Shown here: one piece after another, positions 1-7,824 of the stretch
Position numbering within the stretch: position 1 is the stretch's first letter
How the letters are laid out: each line of letters opens with the position of its first letter
NCBI GenBank assembly: GCA_046757565.1
Contig: JBHHYN010000028.1
Span: forward strand, 1-25,629
Origin: JBHHYN01 sp046757565
Lineage (GTDB): Bacteria > Pseudomonadota > Gammaproteobacteria > Eutrophobiales > Eutrophobiaceae
Reading direction: 5' to 3'
DNA: 25,629 nt
Translations under genes and position numbers: made by a program
The notes under the pieces: model-generated
What the model was told of the DNA's origin: nothing
Seen by the model: the letters and a program-made list of their open reading frames with translations, nothing else
Databases searched by the model: none

Positions 1-94
1 AGAGCGACGCAGGAGGCCAAAGCCGAGCTATGGCTATGATTGCGGTCGCGAGCACGCTCAAAACCCATCAGTCCGGCGTGATCATCTCGCCAAC

Positions 95-737
95 TCAAGC
101 AATATGCGGGCTAGCAGCCGGCAAGCTGCCTAACTCACCCTTGCCGAGACGGATAATTTGCGGGCCGGGACCGGTCAAATCCAGGACGGTCGTGGCATCC
201 AGACCACCAGCGCCGCCATCGATAATCAGCTCTACCAGGTGACCCAGGCGTGCCTGTATCTGCTCCGGATCGGTCTCCGGCAGTGGTTCTCCAGGCAGGA
301 TCAGGCTGGTGCTCAACATGAGGCTCACCGAGGCTCTCCAGAATGGCACAGGCAATCCGGTTATCCGGCACTCGTAAACCGATAGTCCTCCGTTTTGGGT
401 GCTGCAGGCGCCTGGGGATATCCCGTGTGGCCTTTAACAGGAACGTATAGGGTCCCGGGGTCAGCCGTTTTATGAGTCTGAAGGCGATATTGTCGACCCT
501 GGCATAATTGCCGATATCGGACAAATCACGGCAAACCAGGGTCATATTATGTCCGGGATCGAGCCGGCGGATGTGGATAATCCGATCGGCGGCGAATTTA
601 TTCACCGCAAGACAGCCTAATGCATAACAGGAATCGGTCGGGTATACAATAACCCCGCCCCGCCTCAGGATCGCGGCAACCTGGCTGATTAAGCGGGTTT
701 GCGGGTTATCCGGATGGATTTTCAGATATTGGTTCAT
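95..737 (-). pseudogene. yciO: YciO/Sua5/YrdC-family protein, interrupted by a frameshift
   Basis: This is a YciO-type member of the Sua5/YrdC family, whose better-known members make threonylcarbamoyl-AMP for tRNA t6A; YciO's own role is less certain. The ATG at 737 begins MNQYLKIHPDNPQTRLI, and the family stretch GGVIVYPTDSCYALGC and the KRRTIGLRVP segment follow. After LGEP (codon ending at 321) the frame drifts into a non-homologous arginine- and glycine-rich tail ending at 135. The expected continuation MLSTSLILPGEPL, then DLTGPGPQIIR, is found one base away, from 319 to the stop at 95. Removing one base near 320 restores about 213 residues, close to E. coli YciO (about 206). It is either a real lesion or a sequencing error. 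It diverges from yciB with 47 bases between the starts. Confidence 0.85.
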
Positions 738-784
738 GTGTAATTATATTTCTACCTTGGCCGGAACCGCGTTATTATAAAAAA

Positions 785-1345
785 ATGAAATTTCTATTCG
801 ATTTTTTCCCGGCATTGGCGTTTCTTATCGCCTTGTTTATCCCTGAAAATCGTGAGGACGGGATCTACCTTGCCACGATCGTCATAATGTTCACCTCTTT
901 TCTTCAGGTGTTAATATCCTGGTTGCTTACCCGGCGTATTGAAAAACAGTATTTGATTATATTTTTGGTTGTCCTGGTGCTGGGAAGCGCCACCCTGTTG
1001 TTGCATGATGAACGCTATATTAAATGGAAACCAACCCTCGTGTTCTGGTTTTTTTCACTAATCTGCCTGGGCAGCGAGTTTATCGGAAAGAGAAATATTT
1101 GCCAAAGAACCATGGGGCACCTGTTTAATGCCCCTAAAAATGTGTGGCTGCGCGCCAATTTCAGTCTGTTCATCTTCTTTTTATTACTTGGGGTTTCCAA
1201 CCTGTATGTTGCTTACAATTTCGATACGGAAACGTGGGCATTTTTCAAGGTTTTCGGCATCATGGGAATAAATTTCATTTACATTTTTGGCCTGGTTATC
1301 TATATGTCACCGTATATGATCAAGACAGAACAGAGCAGGGAGTAA
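785..1345 (+). CDS. yciB: Inner-membrane septation protein A (YciB/IspZ)
   Basis: YciB is a multi-spanning inner-membrane protein linked to cell-envelope synthesis and septation. The product has 186 residues (E. coli: about 179). It opens with the family signature MKFLFDFFPALAFL and has about five hydrophobic segments (near 5-20, 28-48, 55-72, 83-100, 125-145 and 150-175, some possibly merging). Family-typical pieces are HDERYIKWKPT, the NAPKNVWLRANFS segment and FFKVFGIMGINF. No good Shine-Dalgarno precedes the ATG; the run of A just before it may serve instead. The stop falls five bases before the start of yciI, so the two are probably translated from one message that runs on to bolA, dam and dapE. 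Confidence 0.93.
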   Translation: MKFLFDFFPALAFLIALFIPENREDGIYLATIVIMFTSFLQVLISWLLTRRIEKQYLIIFLVVLVLGSATLLLHDERYIKWKPTLVFWFFSLICLGSEFIGKRNICQRTMGHLFNAPKNVWLRANFSLFIFFLLLGVSNLYVAYNFDTETWAFFKVFGIMGINFIYIFGLVIYMSPYMIKTEQSRE

Positions 1346-1350
1346 TCAAG

Positions 1351-1650
1351 ATGCTTTATGCAATCAATACTGAAGATGTCGATGATAGTCTGGAATTGAG
1401 AAAATCGGCGCGCGAAGCCCACTTGGCAAGAATAGACGAACTCCAGCTTCAGGGGCATCTGGTTCTGGCGGGCCCATACCCGAAGATCGATAGTGAAGAT
1501 CCCGGCCCCGCCGGTTTTAGCGGCAGCCTGATAGTCGCTGAATTCGAATCGCTGCAAGCGGCACAGGCCTGGGCCGATGCAGATCCCTATGTTGCCGCCG
1601 GCGTTTATAAACAAGTTACGGTCAAACCCTTCAAAAAGACCCGTCCCTGA
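1351..1650 (+). CDS. yciI: YciI family protein
   Basis: This is a small single-domain YciI protein of 99 residues, a ferredoxin-like fold related to the dimeric alpha/beta barrel. The cellular reaction of the family is not established. I chose the ATG at 1351, although the frame stays open back to 1144, because MLYAINTEDVDDSLELRKS is the normal family N-terminus and a GGGAG sequence lies 8 to 9 bases upstream, overlapping the end of yciB. The conserved pattern includes REAHLARIDEL, a polar loop with GPYPKIDSEDPGPAGFSGS and the closing AWADADPYVAAGVY. It is the second gene of the yciB-yciI-bolA run, a grouping often seen in gammaproteobacteria. Confidence 0.92.
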   Translation: MLYAINTEDVDDSLELRKSAREAHLARIDELQLQGHLVLAGPYPKIDSEDPGPAGFSGSLIVAEFESLQAAQAWADADPYVAAGVYKQVTVKPFKKTRP

Positions 1651-1654
1651 GGAT

Positions 1655-1927
1655 ATGGACAGAGCAGCTCTGATCCGTGATCGACTGAACGCCGCCTTTA
1701 CCCCGGAAAAACTGCAAATAACCGATGAATCGCACCGGCATGCAGGGCATGCCGGTGCGGCCGGCGGCGGTGGTCATTTCAGTGTAAAGCTGGTTTCGGA
1801 GAAATTTGTCAATCACCCGACACTGGAACGCCATCGTATGGTCTACCGGGCGGTCGATGACCTGATGCCTGCGGAAATCCATGCCCTGAGCATCCAGGCG
1901 CTCACCCCTGAAGAAAATAATGCCTGA
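1655..1927 (+). CDS. bolA: BolA family protein
   Basis: BolA proteins act with monothiol glutaredoxins in iron-sulfur handling, and E. coli BolA also affects morphology genes. The 90 residues contain the BolA core: RDRLNAAFTPEKLQITDES, a glycine/histidine-rich loop, GHFSVKLVSEKF, then LERHRMVYRAVDDLM and HALSIQAL. The invariant histidine before RMVY is present. The start at 1655 is preferred over the upstream in-frame ATG at 1577 because the earlier part is the yciI gene in another frame and does not resemble BolA. The start lies four bases after the yciI stop. The 3' end overlaps dam by eight bases, which suggests translational coupling. The glycine/histidine loop is encoded by a 13-base perfect inverted repeat, described separately. 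Confidence 0.93.
   Translation: MDRAALIRDRLNAAFTPEKLQITDESHRHAGHAGAAGGGGHFSVKLVSEKFVNHPTLERHRMVYRAVDDLMPAEIHALSIQALTPEENNA
1731..1759. repeat. Perfect 13-bp hairpin inside bolA
   Basis: CGCACCGGCATGC at 1731-1743 is followed by the three-base loop AGG and the exact reverse complement GCATGCCGGTGCG at 1747-1759. In RNA, U1730 and G1760 could add a wobble pair. It encodes the HRHAGHAGA part of the BolA loop, so part of the symmetry may follow from the His-Ala-Gly-His protein pattern, but a 13-base perfect match with a three-base loop is stronger than that pattern requires. Confidence 0.9.
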
Positions 1928-2792
1928 AGCGCTTCGGGACACACTGACGAAACAGGTAATTTCTGCCGGGGAAGGTATCAAAAAAATACGGCCGCCTTTG
2001 AAATGGGCGGGAGGGAAATACCGGATACTGGAACAAATTAGACAGCTATTACCCGGCGGGAACCGCTTGATTGAGCCGTTTGTCGGCTCCGGCGTGGTAT
2101 TTCTAAATACTCACTACAGGCGTTACATACTCAACGATATAAACAATGATTTAATCACGTTCTATAAAATATTGAAAAAGGAGGGCGCAGGATTTATCGA
2201 TTATTGCCGCCGCTACTTTGAACCGGAGAATAATGCCGAGCAGCAATATTATGCCTTTCGCGAAGAGTTCAATACCACCCGGGACAAAGTTAAAAAATCC
2301 GCCCTGTTCGTCTACCTGAACAAGCATGGTTACAATGGCTTATGCCGTTACAATGCTTCCGGAAAAATGAATGTCCCTTTCGGCAGGCACAGGAAGCCCC
2401 ACCTGCCGGAAAAGGAGATGCTTCATTTCGTGAAACGAAGTCAACATGCAGCACTTAAATGCGAAGACTTTGAAGCTGTCATGAAGACCGCCTCTCCCGG
2501 CGACGTCATCTACTGTGACCCTCCCTATGTACCATTGAACGATACGGCCTATTTTACGTCATACAGTGCAGCAGGTTTTAACTCAGAGAAACAGGAACGC
2601 CTGGCCTTGGCCGCAAGAGAGGCATCCCGAAAAGGCATCCCGGTATTAATCTCCAATCACGCTACATCGTTCACAAAAAAATTATATTCTGAGGCAAAAA
2701 CCAAGACCCTTCCGGTAAAACGCCAGATCAGCTGTAATGGCAGTAAACGCGAACATGTAATGGAAATTTTAGCGTTATATTTACCCTCCTGA
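1920..2792 (+). CDS. dam: DNA adenine methylase (Dam, GATC-type)
   Basis: Dam transfers a methyl group from S-adenosylmethionine to N6 of adenine, in GATC for E. coli Dam; methylation guides mismatch repair, replication timing and some promoters. The 290 residues carry the class order motif X KWAGGK (28-33), motif I FVGSGVVF (54-61) and motif IV DPPY (200-203). The blocks NKHGYNGLCRYN (134-145) and NVPFGRH (151-157) are also those of E. coli Dam (278 residues), so GATC specificity is likely. The extra N-terminal 20 or so residues are poorly conserved. The ATG at 1920 overlaps the end of bolA by eight bases. Placement between bolA and dapE differs from the E. coli aroK-damX-dam locus. Confidence 0.94.
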   Translation: MPEALRDTLTKQVISAGEGIKKIRPPLKWAGGKYRILEQIRQLLPGGNRLIEPFVGSGVVFLNTHYRRYILNDINNDLITFYKILKKEGAGFIDYCRRYFEPENNAEQQYYAFREEFNTTRDKVKKSALFVYLNKHGYNGLCRYNASGKMNVPFGRHRKPHLPEKEMLHFVKRSQHAALKCEDFEAVMKTASPGDVIYCDPPYVPLNDTAYFTSYSAAGFNSEKQERLALAAREASRKGIPVLISNHATSFTKKLYSEAKTKTLPVKRQISCNGSKREHVMEILALYLPS

Positions 2793-2801
2793 TGCAAAGC
2801 G

Positions 2802-3929
2802 ATGAGTAAAACTCTCGAGCTGACGTCTGAACTTATTCGCCGCGCCTCACGAACACCGGAAGATGCAGGCTGCCAAAAACTGCTGGCGGAACGCCTGAAA
2901 AAATCGGATTTCGCTGCAACTCACCTGCGCTATGATGATGTCGATAACCTGTGGCTGCTGCATGGTGATGGCGATCCGGTCTTCGCCTTTCTCGGCCATA
3001 CGGATGTCGTCCCCACAGGACCTGTATCGGAATGGCAATCCGATCCTTTCATCCCTACTATCCGCGACGGTTACCTGTACGGACGGGGTGCAGCCGACAT
3101 GAAGGGCAGTATCGCTGCCATGGTGACTGCAATGGAACGGTTTGTCACGGCAAACCCCGATCACCAGGGCTCGTTGGCCCTGCTGCTGACCAGCGATGAA
3201 GAGGGCGCAGCCGTCAACGGGACCCGCAGAGTCGTCGATTATTTCACTCAAAACGGGATACAAATCAACTGTTGTCTGGTGGCAGAGCCATCCAGCCGGA
3301 CGCAACTCGGTGATGTCATAAAAATCGGGAGACGGGGTTCATTAACGGCCCGCATGAAGGTCTTCGGGGTACAGGGACACGTCGCTTATCCTCATCTCGC
3401 ACAAAATCCTATCCATCTTGTGGCGCCGGCAGTCAGTGAACTATGTAAAATCGTCTGGGACTACGGCAGTGACCATTACCCGCCGACCAGTTTTCAGATC
3501 TCCAATATCAACGCCGGGACGGGCGCGGATAATGTCATTCCGGGCTCAATTGAAATCATGTTCAATTTCCGCTATTCAACACAATTCACAGAAAACGAGT
3601 TAATTGAGGGGGTACAGGAGGTGCTGAACAGGCATCAACTGCATTATGAGATCGATTGGCGCTCCTCCGGCGATCCCTTCCTTTCTGAATCCGGTCCATT
3701 ACTGGATGCGGTCAAGGGCGCCATCAAGACGGTTACCGGGCTTGATACAGAAACCTCAACAGAAGGAGGCACCTCAGACGGACGTTTTATTGCGCCAACC
3801 GGCGCCGAGGTGATCGAGCTGGGACCGGTTAATGCGACCATACACAAGGTCGATGAGTGTGTGAAGGTGGAAGATCTGGAGACGTTATCCCGGATTTATG
3901 AACTTGTCATTCAAAAATTACTGGCATAA
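2802..3929 (+). CDS. dapE: Succinyl-diaminopimelate desuccinylase
   Basis: DapE is a cytoplasmic di-zinc peptidase-family M20 enzyme. It hydrolyses N-succinyl-LL-diaminopimelate to LL-diaminopimelate in the succinylase route to lysine and peptidoglycan. The length, 375 residues, equals E. coli DapE. Metal and catalytic residues are in place: GHTDVVP (His66, Asp68), GRGAADMKGS (Asp99), SDEEG (Glu133, Glu134), AEPSS (Glu162) and NATIHKVDEC (His348). The serine/glycine/threonine-rich substrate-contact stretch TEGGTSDGRFIA also matches. The ATG at 2802 follows the dam stop by nine bases, so it probably shares the dam transcript. Only six bases separate its stop from that of the convergent Nudix gene, leaving no room for a separate terminator. 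Confidence 0.96.
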   Translation: MSKTLELTSELIRRASRTPEDAGCQKLLAERLKKSDFAATHLRYDDVDNLWLLHGDGDPVFAFLGHTDVVPTGPVSEWQSDPFIPTIRDGYLYGRGAADMKGSIAAMVTAMERFVTANPDHQGSLALLLTSDEEGAAVNGTRRVVDYFTQNGIQINCCLVAEPSSRTQLGDVIKIGRRGSLTARMKVFGVQGHVAYPHLAQNPIHLVAPAVSELCKIVWDYGSDHYPPTSFQISNINAGTGADNVIPGSIEIMFNFRYSTQFTENELIEGVQEVLNRHQLHYEIDWRSSGDPFLSESGPLLDAVKGAIKTVTGLDTETSTEGGTSDGRFIAPTGAEVIELGPVNATIHKVDECVKVEDLETLSRIYELVIQKLLA

Positions 3930-3935
3930 GGACGT

Positions 3936-4604
3936 TTAAATCCCATACGTCTGCATTCGCTCCAGACGCACTGCGCCACGGTTTGACGGTTCGTCTTTTA
4001 TCCAGAGGATCAACTCAAGCATGAGATCCGCTGAGAGCCCCCACACATATCCCCCCTCCCAGCTGAATGCCTGGGTCATATGGGAGACGTTATTGACCAC
4101 GACTTCATGTTGCCGGGAATTCTCCGGGCGCATCAGTGTCTCCACGTCGGCGATGATCACCTCGGCGACCTCTTCCGGATTAGGTGTCAGAGCAGGCTTT
4201 TCTTCAAGCCAGCCGATAAACGGGATAACGTGATGACCATAACGGCTCCAGGCGTCATCCACCCTACCCATAATCCTGGCCTGTTCCGGTCTCAGTCCTA
4301 TCTCCTCATGAGCTTCCCTCAGGGCCGTAGCCTGTAATGATGCATCTGCAGGGTCTACCCGGCCTCCCGGAAACGATACCTGTCCAGCGTGACTGGAGAG
4401 CGTTCCGGTGCGTCTGGTGAACACCACCTCAACCTCGCCAGCCTTTCCCGGCCAAAAGGCCAGCAACACTGCTGCGGTATGATAATTGACAGGGATTTTC
4501 GCTTTTGGGAATTCCAATGTGCGCCGTTCAGGCAATTTTTGCAACCTGGCAAAAAAATGATCGCTAAAGTTCATAATTCTAGCCTGCAAAACAACTTCAT
4601 CCAT
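3936..4604 (-). CDS. nudL: CoA pyrophosphatase (Nudix, NudL/YeaB type)
   Basis: This is a Nudix hydrolase expected to cleave coenzyme A or its derivatives to 4'-phosphopantetheine and 3',5'-ADP. The CoA-specific upstream signature is present as VFTRRTGTLSSHAGQVSFPG, running directly into the Nudix box GGRVDPADASLQATALREAH followed by EEIGL. The box has Asp where the general consensus has the first Glu, as is common in this subfamily. At 222 residues it is slightly longer than E. coli NudL (about 192). The ATG at 4604 gives MDEVVLQARIMNFSD; an in-frame ATG at 4574 (MNFSDHFFARL) is equally possible, since neither has a convincing ribosome-binding site. It is convergent with dapE and divergent from clpS. 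Confidence 0.88.
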   Translation of the reverse strand: MDEVVLQARIMNFSDHFFARLQKLPERRTLEFPKAKIPVNYHTAAVLLAFWPGKAGEVEVVFTRRTGTLSSHAGQVSFPGGRVDPADASLQATALREAHEEIGLRPEQARIMGRVDDAWSRYGHHVIPFIGWLEEKPALTPNPEEVAEVIIADVETLMRPENSRQHEVVVNNVSHMTQAFSWEGGYVWGLSADLMLELILWIKDEPSNRGAVRLERMQTYGI

Positions 4605-5021
4605 CCCGTCGGCGGCCGACGAAGGTCTACTCAGCCGACTGCGGCAAACTCAGGCACCGGCACCTTGTCAGCCCGGGAAAATATGTGTTATCTGTTTGAC
4701 CGGTAAAGAAAAAATATTAAGGATATCATCAACAACTGCTTTTCGATATGCAATCAGGGCCTCTATTGCGGTGCGGCAAATGCCTCTCTTCTGCGGCAGG
4801 GAGATACATTGAATTTATGGCATAAATTCTGCGTCACTTGGCAACAGGACAAAATTATCTGATACTGTTAACTATTCATGGTTTCCATGTCTAATATACA
4901 GGAATGTGCCGGCCTGATAATCCCAGGAGGGGATAGTGCCACATGGAGGTGGTGTCAACGGAGCCATGGATGCGATTATTCAGAGCTTGCATAGATTAAG
5001 AGGTACAAATCGAAACAGATC
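4605..5021. other. 417-base intergenic region between nudL and clpS
   Basis: No convincing gene was found. The only plus-strand frame of note, 4878-4994 (38 codons), has no recognisable features. The region must hold the promoters of two divergent genes. The segment 4801-4880 is AT-rich and contains the best promoter match. No riboswitch or RNA gene was recognised. Confidence 0.6.
4838..4866 (+). promoter_or_regulatory. Candidate sigma70 promoter for clpS-clpA
   Basis: TTGGCA (4838-4843) and GATACT (4861-4866) lie 17 bases apart in an AT-rich stretch. The -35 box matches consensus at five of six positions if the fourth is ignored, and the -10 box matches at four. It would leave a leader of roughly 150 bases before the clpS ATG. 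Confidence 0.4.
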
Positions 5022-5342
5022 ATGGCGGAAAAAACCAGCAATCATTATGCAGACGGTTTAGCACTTAAAGAAGCGAAACCCAAACTTAAACGACCGCCCT
5101 TATTCAAGGTAATATTGATTAACGATGACTACACGCCCATGGACTTCGTCGTGCATATACTCGAAAATATATTTTCACGGGACAGAGAAACGGCAACACG
5201 TATTATGCTGGAAGTGCATACACGCGGAAAGGGCGTTTGTGGTATCTATACGCATGAAATAGCCGAGACCAAGGTGTCGCAGGTCAACAGTTATGCGCGT
5301 GAGAATCAACACCCACTTCTTTGTACAATGGAAAAAGCGTAA
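5022..5342 (+). CDS. clpS: ATP-dependent Clp protease adaptor ClpS
   Basis: ClpS binds N-degron substrates and passes them to ClpA of the ClpAP protease; it also blocks SsrA-substrate and ClpA auto-degradation. The product has 106 residues, the E. coli length. The core is present: FKVILINDDYTPMDFVVHIL (substrate pocket with the NDDYT segment and the gatekeeper Met), VHTRGKGVCGIYTHEIAETK (His of the alpha-amino-binding site) and YARENQHPLLCTMEKA at the C-terminus. The variable N-terminal tail, residues 1-25, inserts into ClpA in known homologues. The only SD-like sequence (AAGAGG near 4999-5004) is 18 bases from the ATG, unusually far. The same string TAAGAGGTACA recurs before clpA. Confidence 0.96.
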   Translation: MAEKTSNHYADGLALKEAKPKLKRPPLFKVILINDDYTPMDFVVHILENIFSRDRETATRIMLEVHTRGKGVCGIYTHEIAETKVSQVNSYARENQHPLLCTMEKA

Positions 5343-5354
5343 GAGGTACAGGTC

Positions 5355-7628
5355 ATGCTCGATAAAGAACTTGAACAGACATTAAACGATGCTTTCAAAA
5401 GGGCAAGGGAACAGCGCCATGAATTCATAACCGTCGAACATCTGCTGCTTGCACTGCTGGATAACAAATTGGCATCGAAGGTGCTGCGTGCCTGTGGGGC
5501 GGATCTCAATCTGCTGCATAACGATCTGATTAAATTCATCCGGGAAAATTCACCTCTGTTACCCCTGGATGACGATGAGAGAGACACTCAACCAACCCTG
5601 GGTTTCCAGAGAGTGTTGCAACGGGCTGTTTTCCATGTCCAGTCTTCCGGCAGAAAGGAAGTTACCGGGGCCAACATTCTGGTTGCCATTTTTGGCGAAC
5701 GGGAATCCCACGCCGCCTATTTCCTGAGCAAACAGAATATTGCCCGCCTGGATGTGGTCAACTACATCTCCCATGGGATCGCCAAGGTACCGGAAGAGGA
5801 ACAGAGTGGTTTAACGGGCACATCAACCGAGGAAGAAACTCATACGGAGGAAGGCGGAGGGCCTAATCCCCTGAAGTCCTATGCCAACAACTTGAATGAG
5901 TTGGCGGAGCTTGGCAAGATCGATCCTTTGATCGGACGAGAAAATGAAATCCAGCGCACCGTACAGATCCTGTGCCGCCGCCGCAAGAATAATCCACTCT
6001 ATGTGGGCGAAGCCGGCGTGGGCAAGACCGCAATCGCCGAGGGACTGGCAAAGATGATCGTCGATAAGGAAGTACCGGAAGTACTGCTGGACGCCACTAT
6101 CTATGCGCTCGATCTCGGGTCCTTGCTGGCAGGCACGAAATACCGGGGCGACTTCGAAAAACGCTTGAAGAGTGTGATTGCCCAACTTAAAAAGAACAAG
6201 GGATCTATCCTTTTTATCGATGAGATCCATACTGTCATCGGCGCCGGTGCGGCATCGGGCGGGGTCATGGACGCCTCGAATATTATTAAACCCGTCCTTG
6301 CCTCGGGTGATCTCAAGTGTATCGGCTCCACTACCTATCAGGAATTCCGAGGTATCTTCGAAAAAGACCGGGCACTGGCAAGACGTTTCCAGAAAATTGA
6401 CGTGGAAGAACCATCCATTGACGAGACGGTAAAGATCCTGCAAGGACTCAAGTCACGCTTTGAAGAGCATCATGGCATAAGGTATACCAATCAGGCATTG
6501 CGTTCAGCGGCCGAACTCACGGAGCGGTATATTAATGATCGCCACCTGCCGGACAAGGCCATCGATATCATTGACGAAGCCGGGGCGGCACAACGCCTGC
6601 TCACACCATCGCGCCGAAAGAAGACCGTCGGTGTCACGGATATAGAAAATATCGTCGCCAGGGTCGCCCGCATACCGCCCAAGACCGTAACATCCACTGA
6701 TAAAGACGTCATGAAGAACCTGGAACGCAACCTGAAGATGGTGGTGTTTGGTCAGGATAAATCGATCGGGACACTGGCCACAGCGATCAAGACTTCGCGG
6801 TCGGGACTCGGCAACCCGCAGACACCTATCGGCGCCTTTCTGTTTGCCGGTCCCACCGGTGTGGGGAAAACGGAAGTCAGCCGGCAGCTTGCGATTATCA
6901 TGGGAATCGAACTGATCCGTTTCGATATGTCGGAATATATGGAACGGCACACAGTGTCACGTCTCATCGGGGCGCCTCCCGGATATGTCGGTTTCGATCA
7001 GGGTGGACTATTAACCGATGCGGTCAACAAACACCCCCACTGCGTACTGTTACTGGACGAAATGGAAAAGGCGCATCCGGACGTATTCAACCTGCTGCTG
7101 CAGGTAATGGACCATGGCGCCTTGACCGATACAAACGGGCGTAAAACCGACTTTCGCAATGCCATCATTATCATGACCACCAATGCGGGCGCCGATCAAA
7201 TAAGCCGTTCGTCCGTCGGCTTTACGCCTCAGGACCACACCAAGGATGCCATGGAAGCGATCAAACGGATGTTCAACCCGGAATTCCGTAACCGCCTGGA
7301 TGCCATTATTGAGTTCAATCCGCTTGATATGGATACGGTACTGAATGTCGTCGACAAATTCCTGGTCGAACTACAGGCGCAACTGGATGATAAGAAAGTG
7401 ACCATGGATGTGGATGATGTTGCCAGGGACTGGTTGGGTAACCACGGTTATGACAAGATCATGGGCGCCCGGCCCATGGCCCGGCTGATTCAGGAGAAGA
7501 TCAAGAAACCACTAGCCGAGGAACTGTTATTTGGCAAGCTGATGCATGGCGGCCATTTCATTGTCAGTGAAAAAGATGATGATATAACGATTGAGATCCT
7601 GGAGAAAGAGACGGAAGAAGCGGTTTAA
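5355..7628 (+). CDS. clpA: ATP-dependent Clp protease ATP-binding subunit ClpA
   Basis: ClpA is the AAA+ unfoldase that threads substrates into ClpP. The length of 757 residues is essentially that of E. coli ClpA (758). The order is N-domain (1-145) for ClpS binding, an acidic linker near 148-168, D1 with Walker A GEAGVGKT (218-225) and Walker B ILFIDE (285-290), then D2 with Walker A GPTGVGKT (499-506) and Walker B VLLLDE (564-569). The ClpP-docking IGL/IGF loop position reads VGF (621-623) in RSSVGFTPQD. A good ribosome-binding site, AAGAGG, lies about nine bases before the ATG. Twelve bases separate clpS and clpA, so they form an operon. No clpP is in the window. Confidence 0.97.
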   Translation: MLDKELEQTLNDAFKRAREQRHEFITVEHLLLALLDNKLASKVLRACGADLNLLHNDLIKFIRENSPLLPLDDDERDTQPTLGFQRVLQRAVFHVQSSGRKEVTGANILVAIFGERESHAAYFLSKQNIARLDVVNYISHGIAKVPEEEQSGLTGTSTEEETHTEEGGGPNPLKSYANNLNELAELGKIDPLIGRENEIQRTVQILCRRRKNNPLYVGEAGVGKTAIAEGLAKMIVDKEVPEVLLDATIYALDLGSLLAGTKYRGDFEKRLKSVIAQLKKNKGSILFIDEIHTVIGAGAASGGVMDASNIIKPVLASGDLKCIGSTTYQEFRGIFEKDRALARRFQKIDVEEPSIDETVKILQGLKSRFEEHHGIRYTNQALRSAAELTERYINDRHLPDKAIDIIDEAGAAQRLLTPSRRKKTVGVTDIENIVARVARIPPKTVTSTDKDVMKNLERNLKMVVFGQDKSIGTLATAIKTSRSGLGNPQTPIGAFLFAGPTGVGKTEVSRQLAIIMGIELIRFDMSEYMERHTVSRLIGAPPGYVGFDQGGLLTDAVNKHPHCVLLLDEMEKAHPDVFNLLLQVMDHGALTDTNGRKTDFRNAIIIMTTNAGADQISRSSVGFTPQDHTKDAMEAIKRMFNPEFRNRLDAIIEFNPLDMDTVLNVVDKFLVELQAQLDDKKVTMDVDDVARDWLGNHGYDKIMGARPMARLIQEKIKKPLAEELLFGKLMHGGHFIVSEKDDDITIEILEKETEEAV

Positions 7629-7780
7629 ATTCGTTACACGTTGTTGGCCCCCCAGGACAATGTCCATGGAGGTGCGCATGCTGTGAATAGCGGGATGCCG
7701 AAAGCGGCCGGTAGAAATAACAGTGATGCAAGGATGATTGTATGGATATACAAGCGCCGTGGACACCTGTAGTCCTCACC

Positions 7781-7816
7781 GCATGCTACATTAACCATTA
7801 AGTTTTCTTTCTGGAG
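7781..7816 (+). promoter_or_regulatory. Candidate extended -10 promoter and SD for the nitrile hydratase operon
   Basis: TGCTACATT at 7784-7792 matches an extended -10 element (TG-N-TANNNT). No good -35 box stands 17 bases upstream. A start point near 7799 would give a short leader that includes the Shine-Dalgarno CTGGAG at 7811-7816, eight bases before the GTG start. This is the best candidate in the 196-base gap after clpA. Confidence 0.35.
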
Positions 7817-7824
7817 TTGAACAA

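Noticed and set aside
1..94. Possible start of another minus-strand gene downstream of yciO, including a hydrophobic stretch WVLSVLATAIIAIA
   Set aside because: Two frames remain open to the window edge, but neither gives a recognisable family start or a clear ribosome-binding site, and the fragment is too short to judge.
1144..1350. N-terminal extension of yciI inside yciB
   Set aside because: It overlaps yciB in another frame and does not resemble YciI; the ATG at 1351 fits the family N-terminus.
4878..4994. 38-codon frame ahead of clpS
   Set aside because: No ribosome-binding site or recognisable feature; in AT-rich leader sequence it is probably chance.
5823..6443. 206-codon minus-strand frame opposite clpA
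   Set aside because: It lies entirely within the strongly conserved clpA coding sequence and has low-complexity, non-family composition; an antisense shadow.
7650..7790. Imperfect symmetry with GTCCATGGAGGTGCGCATGC and a second GCATGC, somewhat like the repeat at 10459
   Set aside because: The arms match only in short pieces and the shared words with the later repeat are too short to call a second copy.
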